A DNA stretch of 64,000 nt from NCBI RefSeq assembly GCF_012030425.1, contig NZ_JAAUVN010000001.1, positions 2,232,001-2,296,000 of the forward strand, given 5' to 3'. Shown in pieces: positions 25,346 to 34,541 of this stretch. The stretch comes from Sphingobacterium sp. B16(2022) (lineage in GTDB: Bacteria; Bacteroidota; Bacteroidia; Sphingobacteriales; Sphingobacteriaceae). A program made the translations under genes and the position numbers. Each line of letters starts with the position of its first letter. Position 1 is the stretch's first letter. The notes below the pieces were generated by a model that worked only from the letters and a program-made list of their open reading frames with translations, made no database searches and was not told the DNA's origin.

Positions 25346-27302
25346 TTATTGTAGTCCCTTCCCCTTTTGCAGAAGTAATATCTACCGTTCCATTAATCAA
25401 TTGTACACGGTTTTCAATGTTCTTTAATCCTAATCCTTTTGTAATTTGATTTTTATCAAATCCAACGCCATCGTCTTCAATGGTAAGATTCAAAAGATTG
25501 TCATTCTGACTGATCTGAACAATTACATTATTTGCCTGTGCATACTTGATGACATTGCTTATACTTTCTTGGGTAATGCGATAAAGAGCAAGCTGAGTTT
25601 CAAAAGGAATATTTTCCGATAAATCAAAAGCTTCGAATTGAATGCGTAATTTTTTATAACTCATGGATTCACAAAGCTCTGATAATGCAGTTTCAAGACC
25701 TAGATTTTTTAAGGTCTCAGGCATCAAATTTCTAGAAATACGACGCATTTCCGAAATAGACCTATCTAGCTTTTGGACGATATCATTTGTTTCATTAATA
25801 TTTCCTATCCCATCCTTTGAAATGGACATTCTGATGTTGGCCAGCATTCCTCCCATACTATCATGTAGATCCTGGGCAATACGCTGACGTTCCTGCTCTT
25901 CTCCTTGTAAAAGAGCGTGTGTTGCATCATATTTCCTTTTGTTCTCAATACGTAACAACTGTTGCTGATGACTCAAACTGATTTGTTCATTCAATTTCCT
26001 CTGTTTCGAATAATTGAGATAGGCTAAGAATGCAATAACCAAACTCAAACCAAGCGCAATGCCCAATAATATAGTACGCAGATTCTTATTTCTAGCTAAG
26101 AGTTCATTTTCCTTTTTTTCCTGTTCTAAACGATTTATGGTTTGTTGCTTTACTGAAGTTTGATGTGAGATTTCCAACGCGTTCATTTTCTCCAGTAATT
26201 TTTTTTGTTGCAGGCTATCGCTTAATGCGCTTGACTTTTTTAACCATTGATAAGCTTGTTTATAGTCGCCCATTAATTCATTAACCGTAGCCAATTGGGT
26301 TATTATTATCTTACGATTGATACCTTCTTTTGTCAAGATATCCTCATCTAAAATCCCCTCCATTAAGGCTTTAGCTTTCGTATAATCTTTTTGCATCAGA
26401 TAAACATTATACATCCTAAATTTTAACATCTGCAACATCTTTCCTTGCTTTTTTATTTTTGCCAATGGAATACCCTTACTTAGATTTTCCAAAGCTGGAG
26501 TAAATTCCAGTTTTGTTGTATGATACATGGCTACCTGATAATAATAATTAGCCGCATGCTGTGTATTGGGATATTTTTTAATAAGTGCTGTTGCCTTGTC
26601 CAGATAGATTTTTGCAGTTTTGCTGTCAGGTTTATAACAGTAATTACTAACAAGATTGAGATAAGTAATAAGATGAGCTGTATTTTGTTCAGGTATACTA
26701 AGGAGTTGCTCCAATGCCTTTTTTTGATATTCTTCAGCAGTATTAAGCTGTCCAACAGACATAAAAGTTAAGCCTAATTGGGTATAGCAATAAGCTAAAA
26801 GTTCTGTATTTCCACTTTTTTCACTCAAGGGTATACATTTCTCAGTCAAAGTCTTGACTAAAAAATCATAACCTTTTTCCTCCATTTGCATGTATGCGTA
26901 GTTATACCAAGATTTGATCAAGGTACCTTTATTCTTTGATTCTTTTTCAAGTATAGATATCGCATCATTGTACAATTGTTTAGCCTTAGTTTTATCACCT
27001 TGACTTGTTTCATACACTGCCTGGTAATAACTTAAAAGTCCGGAGCTTAAAATATTTTTATTCTTAGCGTGTAATACTGCATCCAATGCCTGCTTGCTTT
27101 TTAAAGCGTCTGTTGGCGCCCAATATTCTGAAAGCAGTAAATAATTGTAGAGGCGTGTACTATCGCTATTACCACGATTGATCTGATCATTAATTTGCTT
27201 TACATAAGCCTCTTCATCCAACGGGATAAGCTGTTGTGCTTTCGCATAATATGCAAAAATAAAAATCGAAAATATGATTGATAAAAAATATCGCTTTAAC
27301 AT
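25326..27302 (-). CDS. TPR-containing sensor histidine kinase (NarX-like HisKA_3)
   Basis: This 658-residue membrane kinase starts with a signal peptide (MLKRYFLSIIFSIFIFAYYAKAQ). A periplasmic region of TPR-type helices follows (about 60-370; for example AYCYTQLGLTFMSVGQLNTAEEYQKKAL, in parts). A long coiled coil (about 365-408) leads into one membrane helix (409-430). The cytoplasmic part has a HisKA_3 dimerisation helix with His480 in RIAQDLHDSMGG and an HATPase domain with ESISNVIKYA and DDGVGFD. It should phosphorylate the NarL-type regulator encoded by the overlapping downstream gene. TPR sensor domains of this kind are common in Bacteroidota, and the stimulus is unknown. Confidence 0.94.
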   Translation of the reverse strand: MLKRYFLSIIFSIFIFAYYAKAQQLIPLDEEAYVKQINDQINRGNSDSTRLYNYLLLSEYWAPTDALKSKQALDAVLHAKNKNILSSGLLSYYQAVYETSQGDKTKAKQLYNDAISILEKESKNKGTLIKSWYNYAYMQMEEKGYDFLVKTLTEKCIPLSEKSGNTELLAYCYTQLGLTFMSVGQLNTAEEYQKKALEQLLSIPEQNTAHLITYLNLVSNYCYKPDSKTAKIYLDKATALIKKYPNTQHAANYYYQVAMYHTTKLEFTPALENLSKGIPLAKIKKQGKMLQMLKFRMYNVYLMQKDYTKAKALMEGILDEDILTKEGINRKIIITQLATVNELMGDYKQAYQWLKKSSALSDSLQQKKLLEKMNALEISHQTSVKQQTINRLEQEKKENELLARNKNLRTILLGIALGLSLVIAFLAYLNYSKQRKLNEQISLSHQQQLLRIENKRKYDATHALLQGEEQERQRIAQDLHDSMGGMLANIRMSISKDGIGNINETNDIVQKLDRSISEMRRISRNLMPETLKNLGLETALSELCESMSYKKLRIQFEAFDLSENIPFETQLALYRITQESISNVIKYAQANNVIVQISQNDNLLNLTIEDDGVGFDKNQITKGLGLKNIENRVQLINGTVDITSAKGEGTTINVECYV

Positions 27303-27467
27303 GGGTTTAGTAATTAAATGACAAATATCTGCATAAAAAGAGTTGATCTTTTATTTGCAAAAAAAATCATGGTAAACCATTAGAAATTAAATCATGGTTT
27401 AAGATGATTGTTCAAATAACCCAATCTATGGAAATTTGCTATCACAAAATAAATAAAATTAGTAATT

Positions 27468-27944
27468 ATGAAAAAAGTAAATGTAAAAATAGCACTTTTA
27501 GGGATTTTGTCAGCGCTGACATTTAGCATGTTGACGATAGGCTGTAGCAAGGATGATGATAATACAATACCAGAACAAAAGGGAAGTCACTATAAAATCA
27601 CAGTAACCCTTAACAATGTAAATGCTGACCAGGATTTTGTTTCGATTGCTGTGGCAGGAGGAAATCCAGGCGGAAAAACAGATGTCTGGAAAGTTAATGG
27701 TGTCGTGAAAACAGGTGAATCGGCTATTGGATTAGGCGATACTGATTTCACTGGTCCTACTAAAACATACGTTATTGAAACGACAGAACCGATTCGCGCA
27801 TTTTCGGGCGGTGTACAAATAATCAATTATGGCGCACCTTTATCTGTAGACTATAAAATAGAAGTAGATGGTAAAGTTAAAGTTACTGAAAATCCTACAC
27901 TAACAGGAGATGGTGCGAACTTAACGAAACAATATTCGTTCTAA
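27468..27944 (+). CDS. Small lipoprotein, beta-sandwich-like, unknown function
   Basis: This 158-residue protein has a signal peptide with lipobox LTIGC (about residues 22-26) followed by the outer-membrane-tolerated SKDDDN. The mature domain is entirely beta-rich with many Gly, Asn and Thr (YKITVTLNNVNADQDFVSIAVAGGNPGG, in sections; KVNGVVKTGESAIGLGDTDF), ending in the aromatic QYSF. I do not recognise a family. It is divergent from the TPR histidine kinase gene, 166 bases away, so it could be a target or ligand-binding accessory of that two-component system, but this is only positional. A hairpin terminator follows at 28001. Confidence 0.75.
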   Translation: MKKVNVKIALLGILSALTFSMLTIGCSKDDDNTIPEQKGSHYKITVTLNNVNADQDFVSIAVAGGNPGGKTDVWKVNGVVKTGESAIGLGDTDFTGPTKTYVIETTEPIRAFSGGVQIINYGAPLSVDYKIEVDGKVKVTENPTLTGDGANLTKQYSF

Positions 27945-28000
27945 GATTCTTACCTATTTATATTATTTATAATAGATTTTATTTAAAATCTCGTGATATA

Positions 28001-28032
28001 ACAAGAAAAGCCTCTATCGAGGCTTTTCTTGT
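28001..28032. terminator. Terminator, lipoprotein gene / EamA gene
   Basis: A perfect 14-base-pair stem (28001-28014 with 28019-28032, core AAGAAAAGCCTC) with a four-base loop lies 57 bases after the lipoprotein stop. Its right arm overlaps the end of the EamA permease gene, so it can act on both strands. Confidence 0.8.
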
Positions 28033-28895
28033 TTATTGATTAATACAATAGCAAACAGAATCAATATAATTCCACCCCACTGTATTGTATGAACTGACTC
28101 ATTTAATATAATTACTGCCGATAATATCGATACAGGAATCTCCAAGCTGGCAAAGATATTACCAAGTGAAATTCCAACTTGCGGAATACCTTTAGTGAAA
28201 AGAAGTGGAGGCAGAATAGTTCCAAAAATCGCAATCATAATTCCCCAATATAAACTGACCGCACTCATTTGTTCGACAATATGAATATTCCAGAATAAAA
28301 AAACTAAGATTAATCCACCAAGAACAAGATACTTACTTCGTAAATGACTGGGTACATCTAAAGCTACGGAACTTGAAGCAAAGAGTGACAAAGTGTATGA
28401 GGCTCCGGCTCCTAATCCCAATAGAAGACCTTTTACGCTGATATTAAGTTCAGTTTCAAAAATATTTGTCGCAAGCACTGTACCAATTAAAACAATGATT
28501 ACACCGATTATTTTAGCTGTAGTGGGTCGTTTTTTATGGACAACAATCTCCACAATGAGACTAATCCAGATAGACTGCATGAGAAGAATAATTCCTACGG
28601 ATACAGGAATATACTGAATCGAAAGGTAGTATAATGTGGTTGTGAGTCCAAGTGATGTTCCCCAAAATACCAATCTTGACTTTGATCTGAAAGATACAAT
28701 AACCTTCTTCTCCCCTCTTCTTTTTTTCCAGATCAGGTCGAGGAATAATAGAAATATAAATCCAATAAAAAATTGCCAAAATGTTAGGGCACTTGTCCCT
28801 ATACCTAAACCATTCGCATATTTAACGATAGTCGCCAATAATCCGTAGCTAATGGCGCCTGCAAGTACATAAATAACTGCTTTAAAGTTTTTCAT
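28014..28895 (-). CDS. EamA/DMT family permease
   Basis: This 293-residue inner membrane transporter has about ten membrane helices in two EamA repeats (start MKNFKAVIYVLAGAISYGLLATIVKYANG, in parts; second repeat at SVKGLLLGLGAGASYTLSLF). I use the ATG at 28895, because this gives the usual EamA beginning; the ATG at 28970 would add 25 residues and overlap the upstream gene by 89 bases. With the chosen start the overlap with the esterase gene is 14 bases, suggesting translational coupling. Members export small metabolites such as amino acids or act as drug/metabolite carriers. The substrate is unknown. Confidence 0.9.
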   Translation of the reverse strand: MKNFKAVIYVLAGAISYGLLATIVKYANGLGIGTSALTFWQFFIGFIFLLFLDLIWKKRRGEKKVIVSFRSKSRLVFWGTSLGLTTTLYYLSIQYIPVSVGIILLMQSIWISLIVEIVVHKKRPTTAKIIGVIIVLIGTVLATNIFETELNISVKGLLLGLGAGASYTLSLFASSSVALDVPSHLRSKYLVLGGLILVFLFWNIHIVEQMSAVSLYWGIMIAIFGTILPPLLFTKGIPQVGISLGNIFASLEIPVSILSAVIILNESVHTIQWGGIILILFAIVLINKQEKPR

Positions 28896-29703
28896 AGTAA
28901 AAGTAGTTATTAAATAAAGCCAATTGATTGGAAAGCGATCTGCTCCAGTAAGCGGTATCGTGACGACCATTTGATTCCTGGTAAATATGATCTACATTTG
29001 CCTTTATCAGCTGATTATGAAAGTCACGATTCATACCGATCATCTGCTCGTCCTGAATACCGCAGTCCAAAATATAAAACTGATCAGCAGTTTGCATTTT
29101 TGCGAACTTACTGGATGTCAGAAATGCTCGATCTAACTGTTCGTATTGACCTAATACTTGATCAACTTGGTATCCATGATAAGCTTCTCCAAATCGAGTA
29201 AAATCCAATGCTCCACATGAACTGCCTACTAATGAGAATGATTTTGAGTAGGTAACACCAATATTTATAGCGCCATAGCCTCCCATACTCCAACCGAGAA
29301 TCCCTCTACTTTCTCTATGAGCAAAGACTGGATAATGTGCGTCTACATAGTTTACTAATTCATCTCCAATAAAAGTTTGATATTGTGATCCTATGTCGAC
29401 GGGACTATCGACATACCAGCTGTTAAAATTAGCATCAGGTAAAATATAAATAGTTTGGTAAAGTTCCGACTTTGCGACAAGATCTGGAATATCTTGCTGA
29501 TGAGTTCTTTCGGAATTGCCACTATAACCGTGCAAAATATAAACAGATTTATAGCTTTTCTCCGCTATTATATGAGGTGTGATAATGACCACTGGAATTT
29601 TCTTGTTCATTTTCGCACTATAAACATGTTCATGGACTATGTGTTGTCCAAAAACAGGAAGTATTAATGTAAAAATAAAGCACATCATTGCAATTTTTTT
29701 CAT
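28882..29703 (-). CDS. Exported esterase D / FrmB-like alpha-beta hydrolase
   Basis: This 273-residue secreted esterase has a signal peptide ending in VFGQ. It carries the esterase D-type features SVYILHGYSGNSERTH, the nucleophile elbow GILGWSMGGYGA with catalytic Ser, an acidic residue in FYILDCGIQDE and the catalytic His in NGRHDTAYW. Relatives include S-formylglutathione hydrolase, mycolyltransferase-like and feruloyl-esterase-like enzymes. The signal peptide argues against the cytosolic formaldehyde role and for hydrolysis of an ester outside the cytoplasm. It overlaps the EamA gene by 14 bases and follows the Crp-type regulator by 71 bases on the same strand. Confidence 0.88.
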   Translation of the reverse strand: MKKIAMMCFIFTLILPVFGQHIVHEHVYSAKMNKKIPVVIITPHIIAEKSYKSVYILHGYSGNSERTHQQDIPDLVAKSELYQTIYILPDANFNSWYVDSPVDIGSQYQTFIGDELVNYVDAHYPVFAHRESRGILGWSMGGYGAINIGVTYSKSFSLVGSSCGALDFTRFGEAYHGYQVDQVLGQYEQLDRAFLTSSKFAKMQTADQFYILDCGIQDEQMIGMNRDFHNQLIKANVDHIYQESNGRHDTAYWSRSLSNQLALFNNYFYYEKL

Positions 29704-29774
29704 CTTCTTATTGTTTTAATTCAAGACAAAAGTCAAGTTTCAAAAGATGAAAAACGTTTACATATGTTGAAGGA

Positions 29775-30347
29775 TTAAAAATTTAATTCTTTTCGTATTC
29801 GACTGAGTTGTGTTGGCGTAATGCCAAGATAGGAGGCAATATGATGTTGCTTAAGTCTTTTAAACAATTTCTGATTTTCATAAAGCTTGATATAACGTAT
29901 TTTTGCTGTATCCCATTTCAGGTCGATTTCCAAAGGCTCTTTTTTTACAACCCAATTTTTCTCTAAATAATGAATATGAAACAATGCAAGATCGTGATAT
30001 TTGATCAGCAATTCACGAAAAACTTGAGCAGGATACATAATTACTTCACAATCTTCAAGCGCTATGATGTGGAATAAACTTGGCTTATGTTCAATAATTG
30101 CGGCTGTGGAAGCCACAAAGCTATTCTCTTCAAAGAAAAGTTTGAAAATTGTATTACCACTCTCATTAATAGTATAGTAACCCAGCAATCCTTTACGAAC
30201 ATAATAATAATAACGTGCCATATCTCCCGCTCTTAAAATTAAATCATTCTTTTTAAAAGAGTGTATTTTGCAGATTGCCTTCAGAGCATCTGCTGTTTCT
30301 TCAGATAGTGAATAATAGGCATTTATCTGTTTCAAAAAATCATCCAT
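29775..30347 (-). CDS. Crp/Fnr family transcriptional regulator
   Basis: This 190-residue regulator has a cyclic-nucleotide-binding-like beta roll (KKNDLILRAGDMARYYYYVRKGLLGYY, in sections; FFEENSFVAS) and a C-terminal helix-turn-helix HIASYLGITPTQLSRIRKEL. It lacks the FNR cysteine cluster and the canonical cAMP-binding arginine-serine segment, as is typical of the many short Bacteroidota Crp-like proteins. Length and sequence match those that lie beside exporters and hydrolases. It is first in a leftward run followed by the esterase and the EamA permease, so it may control them. Confidence 0.92.
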   Translation of the reverse strand: MDDFLKQINAYYSLSEETADALKAICKIHSFKKNDLILRAGDMARYYYYVRKGLLGYYTINESGNTIFKLFFEENSFVASTAAIIEHKPSLFHIIALEDCEVIMYPAQVFRELLIKYHDLALFHIHYLEKNWVVKKEPLEIDLKWDTAKIRYIKLYENQKLFKRLKQHHIASYLGITPTQLSRIRKELNF

Positions 30348-30554
30348 GTCGAGTTGAATTACTATCCGCTAAATTAGGTAATGAAAAATAAATATTAGAC
30401 TATATTCTGTATGCATTAATAATCACTTGGCATAAATTACCACCAGCTTCCCGAAATATTTAGTTATTTTCGCTAGATCGCTATTTATAAAACATCAGCT
30501 TTAAAAGAATATATTTTAAAAGTGTTTTAAGAAATTTTGAAATGTTGCTAATAC

Positions 30555-30941
30555 ATGATAAAAAACAGTAAAAATAAAAGAACAACCTACGTTGGTTTAG
30601 TAGCTATCACAATAATACTTGGTTTGGTTTCTAGAAGAATTGATTTTGTTCCTGCAATAACAGGCGACGTGTTATACGCTATAATGGTATATTGGATCTT
30701 TCGTTTTCTATTTTTTACGCGTCCACTCCTATTTTCAATTATACTCACTCTAGTTTTCTGCTTTTCGATAGAATGCATGCAATTAATACAAACTTCCTTC
30801 TTTATTTATATCAGAAACAACCCAGTTCTTCGTCTTGTTTTTGGGCAAGGTTTTCTCTGGTCAGATCTATTCGGTTATATCGCGGGTACCGGTATTGCCT
30901 ATCTATTGGACAGAACTCTTAGAAAAACTTTAGAGAATTAA
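30555..30941 (+). CDS. DUF2809 family membrane protein
   Basis: This 128-residue protein has about four membrane helices. The pattern GLVSRRIDFVPAITGDVLYAIMVYW, in parts, with the later SIECMQLIQ and GFLWSDLFGYIAGTGIAYLLD, is that of DUF2809 proteins. They are small inner membrane proteins of unknown function, sometimes described as VanZ-like. It starts 208 bases from the divergent Crp gene. VOC and GNAT genes follow on the same strand after 66 and 49 bases, which could make one transcript. Confidence 0.85.
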   Translation: MIKNSKNKRTTYVGLVAITIILGLVSRRIDFVPAITGDVLYAIMVYWIFRFLFFTRPLLFSIILTLVFCFSIECMQLIQTSFFIYIRNNPVLRLVFGQGFLWSDLFGYIAGTGIAYLLDRTLRKTLEN

Positions 30942-31007
30942 AAGTCAGAACTATAGTATCATGATAATAACTGTATTAGATATTTATTTATAATAAAAAA
31001 GAAACTT

Positions 31008-31469
31008 ATGATTAAAGGATTATTTGAAACTCATATTGAAGTGAGTAATTTGGAAAATGCAATCACATTCTATTCAAAAAAAATAAATTTGGAATTAGCT
31101 TTCATTGACCACCCACGTCGAATCGCATTTTTATGGCTGACTGCAGATAAAAAGGCGATGTTAGGTTTATGGGAAAAAAATACCTCTATACAAAAAAGAC
31201 ACTTCGCATTTCAATGTGATCTCGAGTTTGTACGCGACGATGCAGTATCTTGGTTAGAAAAAAATGATCTAAAACCTTACAATTTCTTGAAAGATGATTC
31301 GACAGAACCTATGGTTTTTGCATGGATGCCAGCACTTGCAATCTATTTTGATGATCCTGATGGCAATAGTTTGGAATTCATCAGTATGCTTGAAGGAAAA
31401 GGGCAACCAGAACATGGTGTACTGCGCTATGCCGATTGGTTAAAAGTAGTAGGAAAACATGAAAAGTAA
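31008..31469 (+). CDS. VOC (glyoxalase/bleomycin resistance) superfamily protein
   Basis: This 153-residue protein has two beta-alpha-beta-beta-beta repeats of the vicinal-oxygen-chelate fold. The first metal-site strand is LFETHIEVSNLENAITFYSKKI, in parts, with His/Glu ligands; the second half ends in IYFDDPDGNSLEFISML, where DPDGNxxE is the family hallmark. The role can be antibiotic binding, lactoylglutathione lyase or a ring-cleaving dioxygenase, and sequence alone does not decide. Located between DUF2809 and GNAT genes on the plus strand. Confidence 0.9.
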   Translation: MIKGLFETHIEVSNLENAITFYSKKINLELAFIDHPRRIAFLWLTADKKAMLGLWEKNTSIQKRHFAFQCDLEFVRDDAVSWLEKNDLKPYNFLKDDSTEPMVFAWMPALAIYFDDPDGNSLEFISMLEGKGQPEHGVLRYADWLKVVGKHEK

Positions 31470-31518
31470 ATAAATTCATATTTAAAGACATCTCTATTTA
31501 TCGATATTTTCACATCTT

Positions 31519-32013
31519 ATGACCACCCAGCTAACTTTTAAAAAATATACCGAAGAAGACTTTTCAGACTATCTTAATCTTGTTAAAGAAGATGACCTGA
31601 TGCAATACATCACCGGAAAAGGTCTATCTGAAACAGATGCTAAGAGAAGGTTTGCATTTATCTTAGATTTAGGCAAACAGCATGATTCTCTTGGTTATTA
31701 CCAAGTATTGGATACAGCTACTGATCAAATCATTGGTGATTGCAAACTAGTCTTCTACAAAAGAAATATCCATATTTTTGAAATTGGTTATTTACTGCGA
31801 AAAGAGCATTGGAAAAAAGGTCTAGGAACTAAAATTTGTGAATATTTGTTATCCCAAGCGTCGACCGTCAATAAAGAAAATGATGTAATTGCTATCATTC
31901 ACCCAGAAAATATCGCTTCAAGAAAACTAGTCGAAAAATTTAATTTTAAAAGCTATTTTAAAGGAAATGAAGATGGTACTACAATCGAAAAGCTGATATT
32001 AAAACGGACTTAA
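31519..32013 (+). CDS. GNAT family N-acetyltransferase (RimJ/RimL-like)
   Basis: This 164-residue acetyltransferase has the GNAT fold with the acetyl-CoA loop in GYLLRKEHWKKGLGTKICEYLL (RxxxxGxG/A form) and the C-terminal NIASRKLVEKFNFK motif typical of the RimJ/RimL/Acetyltransf_3 group. The N-terminal LTFKKYTEEDFSDYLNL is the common start. The substrate may be an amine on a protein or small molecule. It lies 49 bases after the VOC gene on the same strand and is followed by a hairpin at 32128. Confidence 0.9.
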   Translation: MTTQLTFKKYTEEDFSDYLNLVKEDDLMQYITGKGLSETDAKRRFAFILDLGKQHDSLGYYQVLDTATDQIIGDCKLVFYKRNIHIFEIGYLLRKEHWKKGLGTKICEYLLSQASTVNKENDVIAIIHPENIASRKLVEKFNFKSYFKGNEDGTTIEKLILKRT

Positions 32014-32127
32014 AAAAGATATATCCTGTATACATATCATCCTTCAAAATACCCAGTAACAATTCACTATATAATCATAAAAACTCATTATTACAATGAT
32101 TCTTAGAACAGCATTAAATAAAATAAA

Positions 32128-32161
32128 GTTGTTTCTTAAGATATCATTCCCAAGAAACAAC
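32128..32161. terminator. Terminator hairpin between GNAT and cytochrome/LRR genes
   Basis: A ten-base-pair perfect stem (GTTGTTTCTT at 32128-32137 with 32152-32161) and a 14-base loop lie between convergent genes. On the minus strand the stem is followed by a T-rich stretch. Confidence 0.7.
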
Positions 32162-32217
32162 ATTAAAATGTGCGCTGTACGGACATACCAACAATCAGCG
32201 AAATTGATCTATCGTTA

Positions 32218-33651
32218 TTAGTAACGAACGGTATCAGAAGCTAGAAATGGTAACTGATAAGATCCTGTGTCGATCAGAACTTGTTTTGATATCTTCCTTA
32301 AATTTTCAACACTTGCCAACGTCGCTTTTGTCTGATAGGCATAGATTTGTTTCAATTTTGGCATTTTATTGAGCTTTTCTAACCCTTTATCAGTAACTGG
32401 CACTGCAAATAAATTTAGATAGGATAAAGCTGGATGTCCATTCAGATGTTCAAGTCCTAAATCTGTAATTTTTGTATTTTCTAAATGTAACTTCATTAGG
32501 TTTGGGAACTCGGCCATCATCTTGAGGCTTTGATCAGTTATAGCGGTATTCCCTAATTTCAACTGCACAATGTTATCCTTGATCTTTAAAAGATCTTTTA
32601 AGTCTTGATCCTTAAATTCAGGATAGTTAATTGCGTTGATGGTTACATATTCACTATTACCTGCAATAGGCAAAACTTTAATTCCTTTTGCTTGTAACTG
32701 CTGTACAAAATCAGCCGGTAGCTTTTTTGCCTCCGGTAATTCTTCAAATGGAGAAGTCGGTTCACTTCCCTTTTCTAATTTCCCTAAAATTTCTTTTATT
32801 TCTGCTGTCTGCGCCAAGTCACTTGATTTTTTAGCAAAATCAGCACCTTCTTTCACCCACCATCCGATCAACTTAATTTGTTCTGCAGTAATTGGCTTGC
32901 GGCCTTTTGGAGGCATTCTTTTCTTATGACCCTCTGGCAATATCAATCGCGCATATAATTCACTCTTTTCTAAATCATTTGCAACCAGTACTGTCCCACC
33001 ATCACCACCTTTTAATAAATGTGCTTGATCGTGAAGAGCAAAACCACCTTCTTGCTTTTTCTCGCCGTGACAACTTTGACATCGCTGTTTAAGAATGGGC
33101 TGAATAATTCCGGAATATACCTGCGCTTGTTGCACATTAGTCAGTAAAACAGGTTCTTCAGATGCATCCTCTATCCCGACAACAGTTTTAATCGCTGTAG
33201 GAAGCGCATCTGTAAAATACCCTTTCCCATGTGTTAAAGTACCTCCAAAGTGACCAGTAATGCCAATAAGAATAAACATCAAAAATAATAATGTATCACG
33301 CTTAGATTTAAACTTTTCAATGAATGAATTACGAACACCTTCCTTATATAAAAAATATAAAAAAAGACTAATAGCAGCAACTGCAAGTCCTAACCACTGA
33401 TGGAAATTCAAAGTATCTTGCTCATAACCGCCTTGTAAAGACAACAGATACCCTGTAAAACAAGCGAATATAGCCGCCACACTACCAAACAATAAGGATA
33501 ATGATATTGCTGGGCCTATATTCTTATAATTTTCCTTTCTTGAGAAAAGTGCCAATACACAGGCAATAACTAACATTCCAATAGGAAGATGTACCATAAC
33601 TGGGTGCCATCTTCCTGTAAAATTCATTAACTCTTCAAAAAACAACATCAT
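32218..33651 (-). CDS. DUF2231-like membrane / cytochrome c / leucine-rich-repeat fusion
   Basis: This 477-residue protein joins three parts. Residues 1-150 hold four membrane helices with conserved histidines (WHPVMVHLP, NFHQW, GHFGGTLTHG), as in DUF2231-type integral membrane proteins that may bind haem b. Residues about 180-270 form a c-type cytochrome domain with CQSCH (Cys191, Cys194, His195) and a possible Met ligand in KRMPPKG. Residues 320-460 are leucine-rich repeats (LKLGNTAITDQSLKMM, LENTKITDLGLEHL, VPVTDKGLEKL). It is the last gene of the DUF1549/DUF1501 operon; its ATG overlaps the preceding stop by four bases. A membrane electron acceptor for the upstream enzymes is my inference. 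Confidence 0.88.
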   Translation of the reverse strand: MMLFFEELMNFTGRWHPVMVHLPIGMLVIACVLALFSRKENYKNIGPAISLSLLFGSVAAIFACFTGYLLSLQGGYEQDTLNFHQWLGLAVAAISLFLYFLYKEGVRNSFIEKFKSKRDTLLFLMFILIGITGHFGGTLTHGKGYFTDALPTAIKTVVGIEDASEEPVLLTNVQQAQVYSGIIQPILKQRCQSCHGEKKQEGGFALHDQAHLLKGGDGGTVLVANDLEKSELYARLILPEGHKKRMPPKGRKPITAEQIKLIGWWVKEGADFAKKSSDLAQTAEIKEILGKLEKGSEPTSPFEELPEAKKLPADFVQQLQAKGIKVLPIAGNSEYVTINAINYPEFKDQDLKDLLKIKDNIVQLKLGNTAITDQSLKMMAEFPNLMKLHLENTKITDLGLEHLNGHPALSYLNLFAVPVTDKGLEKLNKMPKLKQIYAYQTKATLASVENLRKISKQVLIDTGSYQLPFLASDTVRY

Positions 33652-34529
33652 GATTTATAGCGTGTCTTTAAAAGATTTAACATAAAGACATTGATACTCC
33701 ATTGATCGGCTACAGGCTGTTGTGTATAAGGTAAAGTCGGTAAATATCCAGCGGGACCAAATTCAGTTGTTATGGTTAGGACTTTTGCTTTACTTTCTTT
33801 GTGAATACGTACAATTTCATCCCACCATGCCAAATGCTGATCCAAAATAGATTTCCATTCTGGAGCTGCGGGATCATTAACCTGTGGTCCTTGCGGATGA
33901 CCAACACGGGCGTGTATATGTCCAGTTTTTAAAAGCGCCAATTGAACGGCTTCTTTCTGATCTGATAACATGGACTCATGAACATTACACCAATGTGATA
34001 TATCTAATGTTAAACGCAAATGCGGAATCTCTTCTAAATATTTTTTTGTAATATGTGCGGCAAAGCTAAATCGGCCGCGGTGTGTTTCATGTCTAACTGG
34101 GATACCCGTTTTTTTAGAAATGGCTTCTGCTGCATCAATCAAAGCTTTATTTTGTTCAAACGTATAATACTCTTTTCCAGTATGACAATTAATATAATCT
34201 GGTTTTTGTTGCGCGGCATCCTCAACATTTTTTATAAAAGAAGCAAGATACTGATCAAAATTGGCACCGCCACCTCCACTTAATAAACCCAAAGAAAGGT
34301 TATGTTTTTTTAAAGCATTAAACATGGCTGTACGCTCTTCCCCTGCCGCTGGAAGCCAGGTCTCTAAACCATCAAATCCAGCCTGACTTACTCGAGCACA
34401 GTAGCTGTCCCATGACTCTGACATACCCCAATTGGTACAATAGAACTTTATTTTTAAATTATTATTCACTTGAGCTTGATTTGGTTGAGCCCATAAAATA
34501 AAAAGCATAATGCTGTATATATATTTCAT
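33648..34529 (-). CDS. Exported sugar phosphate isomerase/epimerase-like TIM-barrel protein
   Basis: This 293-residue AP-endonuclease-2-like TIM-barrel protein has a signal peptide (MKYIYSIMLFILWAQPNQAQ). Family patterns are the start KIKFYCTNWG, GFDGLETWLP, DYINCHTGKEYYT, PVRHETHRGRFSF, LRLTLDISHWCNVHES, HIHARVGHPQGPQ and ITTEFGP. The Glu/Asp/His/Glu metal site is apparently intact. Cytosolic members isomerise hexuloses or inosose; an exported one implies a periplasmic substrate. It is third in the operon: 12 bases after the DUF1501 gene and overlapping the cytochrome/LRR gene by four bases. Confidence 0.88.
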   Translation of the reverse strand: MKYIYSIMLFILWAQPNQAQVNNNLKIKFYCTNWGMSESWDSYCARVSQAGFDGLETWLPAAGEERTAMFNALKKHNLSLGLLSGGGGANFDQYLASFIKNVEDAAQQKPDYINCHTGKEYYTFEQNKALIDAAEAISKKTGIPVRHETHRGRFSFAAHITKKYLEEIPHLRLTLDISHWCNVHESMLSDQKEAVQLALLKTGHIHARVGHPQGPQVNDPAAPEWKSILDQHLAWWDEIVRIHKESKAKVLTITTEFGPAGYLPTLPYTQQPVADQWSINVFMLNLLKTRYKS

Positions 34530-34541
34530 TCCAATTATTTA

